The notes below the pieces were generated by a model. That model saw only the letters and a program-made list of their open reading frames with translations. It had not been told where the DNA came from and did not search any database. A stretch of 17,202 bases of DNA, from positions 1 through 17,202 of the forward strand of contig CAKSVK010000071.1 in NCBI GenBank assembly GCA_934502905.1, written 5' to 3'. Within the stretch, counting starts at the first letter, position 1; each line of letters begins with the position of its first letter. Source of the stretch: an uncultured Chitinophagaceae bacterium. Lineage in GTDB: Bacteria > Bacteroidota > Bacteroidia > Chitinophagales > Chitinophagaceae. Made by a program: the position numbers and the translations under genes. Shown here piece by piece: positions 14,501 through 17,202 of the stretch.

Positions 14501-15682
14501 ATGGCAGAAGTAGTGATCGTTTCCGCAGTACGTACCCCTATCGGTAGTTTTGGCGGAAGCCTGAAATCTTTTACTGCTACCCAGCTGGGTGCATTGGTCA
14601 TAAAGGCGGCGGTCAACAGGGCCGGCATACCGCCAGCCATTATCCAGGAAGTTTTGATGGGTTGCGTGCTACAGGCTAATCTCGGCCAGGCGCCCGCCCG
14701 CCAGGCAGCTAAATTTGCCGGACTGCCTGATCAGGTCAACTGTACTACCATCAACAAAGTCTGCGCCAGCGGTATGAAATCCATTGCCTTAGCCGCCCAG
14801 GGTATTTTACTTGGAGATGTGGAAATAGTGGTCGCCGGTGGCATGGAAAGCATGAGCAATATCCCCTTTTATGTTCCCTCGCTCCGCTGGGGAAACAAAT
14901 ACGGCAATACCGAACTGGTTGACGGGCTGGCAAAAGACGGGCTTACCGATGTGTACGACGGAAAAGCAATGGGGTTCGCCGCAGAGCTTTGTGCGAAGGA
15001 ATGTGGCATCAGCCGTGAAGACCAGGATAATTTTGCTATAGAAAGCTATAAACGCTCCCAGGCAGCCTGGGAAAGTGGTATTATGGCCAATGAGGTAGTA
15101 CCGGTAGATATCCCGCAGCGTAAGGGCGACCCCGTTGCATTCAGCAAAGATGAAGAGCCTTATAATGTTAAGTTTGATAAGATCCCTTCCCTTAACCCTT
15201 CTTTTGAAAAAAACGGGACGGTAACGGCAGCCAACGCTTCCACGCTCAATGACGGTGCGGCAGCATTGGTGCTGATGAGCGCTGCCAAAGCAAAGACGCT
15301 CGGGCTGAAGCCGCTTGCCCGTATAGTATCCTATGCCGATGCCGAACAGGCCCCGGAGTGGTTTACCACTACCCCATCCCTGGCAGTTCCCAAAGCGGTA
15401 GCCAAAGCGGGACTGCAAATGAACGATATCAGCTATTGGGAGCTCAATGAAGCTTTCAGCGTGGTGGGTATAGAAAATACCCGGCGCATGCAGCTGGATC
15501 CGGCTACTGTCAACGTACATGGCGGGGCCGTTTCCATAGGTCACCCGCTAGGCGCCAGCGGCGCCCGTATCATCGTCACGCTTATCAATGTGCTGAAGAC
15601 CCGGAAAGCCCGGTATGGGGCAGCAGGCATCTGCAACGGTGGCGGCGGCGCCAGCGCCATGGTTATCGAGAATCTGGACTGA
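14501..15682 (+). CDS. Acetyl-CoA C-acetyltransferase (thiolase)
   Basis: This 393-residue cytoplasmic thiolase is standard length. The catalytic set is complete: nucleophile C88 ([10 protein letters not shown]), NEAF motif (about 314-317), H348 in [10 protein letters not shown], and the second cysteine C378 in CNGGGGA. Thiolases of this type condense two acetyl-CoA to acetoacetyl-CoA or run in reverse. A 393-residue form with [11 protein letters not shown] (about 114-124) fits a biosynthetic or degradative acetyl-CoA acetyltransferase rather than a long-chain FadA, but substrate length cannot be read from sequence alone. It is 27 bp downstream of the DUF3052-like/YdeI gene with no intervening terminator, so it probably shares that transcript. 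I see no strong terminator after it. Confidence 0.95.
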   Translation: MAEVVIVSAVRTPIGSFGGSLKSFTATQLGALVIKAAVNRAGIPPAIIQEVLMGCVLQANLGQAPARQAAKFAGLPDQVNCTTINKVCASGMKSIALAAQGILLGDVEIVVAGGMESMSNIPFYVPSLRWGNKYGNTELVDGLAKDGLTDVYDGKAMGFAAELCAKECGISREDQDNFAIESYKRSQAAWESGIMANEVVPVDIPQRKGDPVAFSKDEEPYNVKFDKIPSLNPSFEKNGTVTAANASTLNDGAAALVLMSAAKAKTLGLKPLARIVSYADAEQAPEWFTTTPSLAVPKAVAKAGLQMNDISYWELNEAFSVVGIENTRRMQLDPATVNVHGGAVSIGHPLGASGARIIVTLINVLKTRKARYGAAGICNGGGGASAMVIENLD

Positions 15683-15691
15683 TCTGTTCCC

Positions 15692-15740
15692 TCAGGACTT
15701 TCTTTGTAAATGATATTACCGTTGTCATTGTCCTGATAAA
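15692..15740 (-). pseudogene. Decayed 3' end of a T9SS sorting-domain gene
   Basis: These 49 nt closely repeat 16685-16733, the coding end of the T9SS protein at 16677-17132. The differences are one extra A in the middle and a short altered patch (ATTG versus GTTTA) that together shift the frame twice. On the minus strand a shifted frame still reads NDNGNII, as in the intact copy, and an in-frame stop precedes the homology. It is a remnant, 10 nt past the thiolase stop. Confidence 0.6.
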
Positions 15741-16176
15741 GTCTCATCCATACCTATCAGTCTGTATTGTGCCAAAAGCACTCATATTCTTTCTCATCGC
15801 ACCAAAACCATTTTTGTTGCAGCAGCCAAAATCGTTCAACTCCTGAATATAGTACGGATATTGAATAGTATCCATCATGTTTAATTGCATTGTTTAAAAC
15901 AGGTTTGGGCGAAAAACACTGGTTGGAGTTTGCCATGGCACGTTGGCACTTTTTAATCACGTTGCATGAGCTGCCTGTAAAAAAGCAGATCAAAAAAACA
16001 TATCCACAGTAATTTTATCTTTCCCATAAAGTTGTTGTTACCTGTAAACCCTGTTACAAACTCATCCTTCGTCTCCTAACCTTCATATTCTAAGCAACCA
16101 ACTCCCAACTTCTACTTTGGCTTACATAATGAATGTCTTTTGAATTTCTTGATAAATAAGAAATTAAGATCCTGTC
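15741..16176. other. Gene-poor stretch between the T9SS remnant and the CPWCG gene
   Basis: Only one doubtful ORF (15757-15993, minus) is seen in this stretch. I find no clear promoter, terminator, RNA gene or long repeat in 15994-16176. Its AT content is higher than in the adjoining thiolase gene, in keeping with accessory or decaying DNA. Confidence 0.4.
15757..15993 (-). CDS. Doubtful short ORF, possible small lipoprotein
   Basis: Not recognised. The 78-residue reading frame opens only at TTG (15991-15993) and is rich in Trp, Cys and Tyr near its end (ERFWLLQQKWFWCDEKEYECFWH). Just upstream an ATG precedes a run of seven T. One more T would put that ATG in frame and give MFFLICFFTGSSC, which looks like a lipoprotein signal. 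So it may be a frameshifted or slippage-prone gene, or simply a chance ORF. It sits among gene remnants. Confidence 0.25.
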   Translation of the reverse strand: MICFFTGSSCNVIKKCQRAMANSNQCFSPKPVLNNAIKHDGYYSISVLYSGVERFWLLQQKWFWCDEKEYECFWHNTD

Positions 16177-16464
16177 TTAAATTTTTATTGTTAAGTGCTC
16201 ATTTTTTTTTGCAAGAATTTGAATTTCCTCCCTGAAAGATTCCATTAAGGACGACAATTTTGTTCCACACCAGGGACAGTACTTTATTGCCACTTCATTA
16301 ACTATCAACCTACCTTCAGTTTGGTTTTGGTCTGCGCTTCTGAATTGAAAAATAAAATAGTAATCTCCTTTTTTGTTTTCCATTTCAGCAGGAATGACGG
16401 AATATCCTTTTTGTCCTGCACTATATAACGTATCTGAAAGAACGCTACAGCAAAATGGCTTCAT
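16177..16464 (-). CDS. Small CPWCG zinc-knuckle protein (95 aa)
   Basis: This 95-residue protein has two cysteine pairs, C5-C6 near the N-terminus (MKPFCC) and C63-P-W-C66-G in EVAIKYCPWCGTKL. The arrangement suits a single zinc site joining the two ends. The middle (about 34-55, YYFIFQFRSAD) looks like beta-strand and the C-terminus is a charged helix. There is no signal peptide, so it is likely cytoplasmic. Small proteins with YCPxCG motifs occur in Bacteroidota genomes and phages without assigned function, and I cannot name one for this protein. The start ATG is at 16462-16464. It lies between a T9SS gene remnant and an intact small T9SS gene, in low-GC DNA that looks acquired or rearranged. 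Confidence 0.6.
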   Translation of the reverse strand: MKPFCCSVLSDTLYSAGQKGYSVIPAEMENKKGDYYFIFQFRSADQNQTEGRLIVNEVAIKYCPWCGTKLSSLMESFREEIQILAKKNEHLTIKI

Positions 16465-16676
16465 AAATTATCACATTATGGGTTTACAATATATTTTACT
16501 AACTCTGATACGATGCTAGCTCTAAATCTAATTTCCGGATTTAAAACACCGGTAACGTCATCCAGATCATTAAGAAAACCAATAAATATGCTGAATAACA
16601 TTATCGATATATCCACTGAGAGTAACCATAATTATGCCTTTCAAACCGCACGCTGGTTATTGCAAACCCTGACCGG

Positions 16677-17132
16677 TCACTGCTTCAGGACTTTCTTTGT
16701 AATGATATTACCGTTGTCGTTTATCCTGATAAAATAAATGCCGTTCGTTGCAAAGGACAGATCGAAATCTACCCGGTTGCCCGATGCTTTGAACTTATGA
16801 ACGGTTCTGCCTCCTGCATCATTTATTACCCCCTCCGCATTTTGGAGGGGCTTACTAAAAGTTACTGAAAACCTTCCTGTGTTGGGGTTGGGAAAAAGAG
16901 CATCTACTTCCTGAATTTCACCGGAATCAATTATCTCCTCTGCCGATTGTCCTACCTCCCTTGCCGACGGATAAGGAGTGGAACCATTATTGCAATAATA
17001 TACTCTTTTGGTTCGATTACCCGACGCATCATATACGTTAACAATACCACAGGTATTGGAGGGAAGTTGCTGAGAGTAGGCTTCTGACAAACCTGCTATT
17101 AAAAACAATAAAAAAAAGATTATATTTTTCAT
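16677..17132 (-). CDS. Small secreted protein with a YD-like motif and T9SS type A sorting domain
   Basis: The protein is 151 residues. Residues 1-20 are a signal peptide (MKNIIFFLLFLIAGLSEAYS, then QQLPS). A short central part (about 27-48) reads IVNVYDASGNRTKRVYYC, which matches the YDxxGNRxKR signature of RHS/YD-repeat proteins, here as one copy only. From about 76 (VDALFPNPNTGRFSVTF) to the end (YFIRINDNGNIITKKVLKQ) is a complete T9SS sorting domain, so it should be exported across the outer membrane. Nearly half the protein is therefore a targeting tag on a mini-domain. Small proteins of this kind often lie next to RHS genes in Bacteroidota; none is visible before the window ends. Its 3' end is partly duplicated at 15692-15740. 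No clear promoter is seen in the last 70 bp of the window. Confidence 0.8.
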   Translation of the reverse strand: MKNIIFFLLFLIAGLSEAYSQQLPSNTCGIVNVYDASGNRTKRVYYCNNGSTPYPSAREVGQSAEEIIDSGEIQEVDALFPNPNTGRFSVTFSKPLQNAEGVINDAGGRTVHKFKASGNRVDFDLSFATNGIYFIRINDNGNIITKKVLKQ

Positions 17133-17202
17133 TTTCTACCCTTTTAATTTTAAGATCTTACTTTTAAACATCGAAAAAAAAATTCGTATTAGGGAGCTGT
17201 AT

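Noticed and set aside
14807..15544. 245-aa minus-strand reading frame opposite the thiolase gene
   Set aside because: It lies inside a well-conserved thiolase and shows no domain; it is a mirror frame.
16513..16737. 74-aa plus-strand reading frame near the right end
   Set aside because: It overlaps the 3' end of the convincing T9SS gene on the other strand and shows no family features.

Overview
The window looks like chromosomal DNA from a member of the Bacteroidota, most likely a Chitinophagaceae-like genus. Four things point there: type IX secretion (T9SS) C-terminal sorting domains on two proteins; Bacteroidota-style promoters (TTTG, about 20 nt, then TAnnTTTG) with little Shine-Dalgarno use; the rpsO-pnp-prmA-plsY housekeeping content with Bacteroidota-like sequences; and MbnP/diheme-peroxidase and DsbD-N type periplasmic proteins common in that phylum. 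I could not run a taxonomic search, so the genus is open.

Layout. Positions 1-646 hold a small conserved-looking hypothetical gene on the minus strand, with its own intrinsic terminator and two dyad symmetries upstream. Positions 647-2443 (minus) encode a complete type I exporter-like ABC half-transporter. Positions 2681-5001 (plus) form a tight three-gene secreted set: an MbnP-like protein, a MauG/MbnH-type diheme cytochrome c overlapping it by 4 nt, and a stand-alone DsbD-N domain without cysteines. A terminator follows at 5018-5038. A 250-bp AT-rich gap then leads to a large secreted M43-type metalloprotease with a T9SS sorting domain (5327-8386).

Positions 8387-12803 are conserved core genes: rpsO, pnp, prmA and plsY, with convincing terminators after rpsO and pnp and a stem-loop just upstream of the pnp start. 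An M48 lipoprotein peptidase (12868-13671), a DUF3052-like/YdeI fusion (13820-14473) and an acetyl-CoA acetyltransferase (14501-15682) follow. The last 1.5 kb is accessory in character: a decayed 49-nt copy of a T9SS gene 3' end, a doubtful short ORF, a small CPWCG zinc-knuckle protein, and a small secreted YD-motif/T9SS protein, all on the minus strand.

The most interesting unit is the MbnP-like/diheme/DsbD-N set. MbnH-type diheme enzymes are known to oxidise a tryptophan of their MbnP partner to kynurenine, creating a copper site. Here the diheme protein appears to lack two residues normally expected in this superfamily (the inter-heme Trp and the heme-2 Tyr), and the third protein has lost the redox cysteine pair of its family. 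This suggests a diverged periplasmic redox/metal module. These substitutions are read by eye against remembered family patterns and need a proper alignment.
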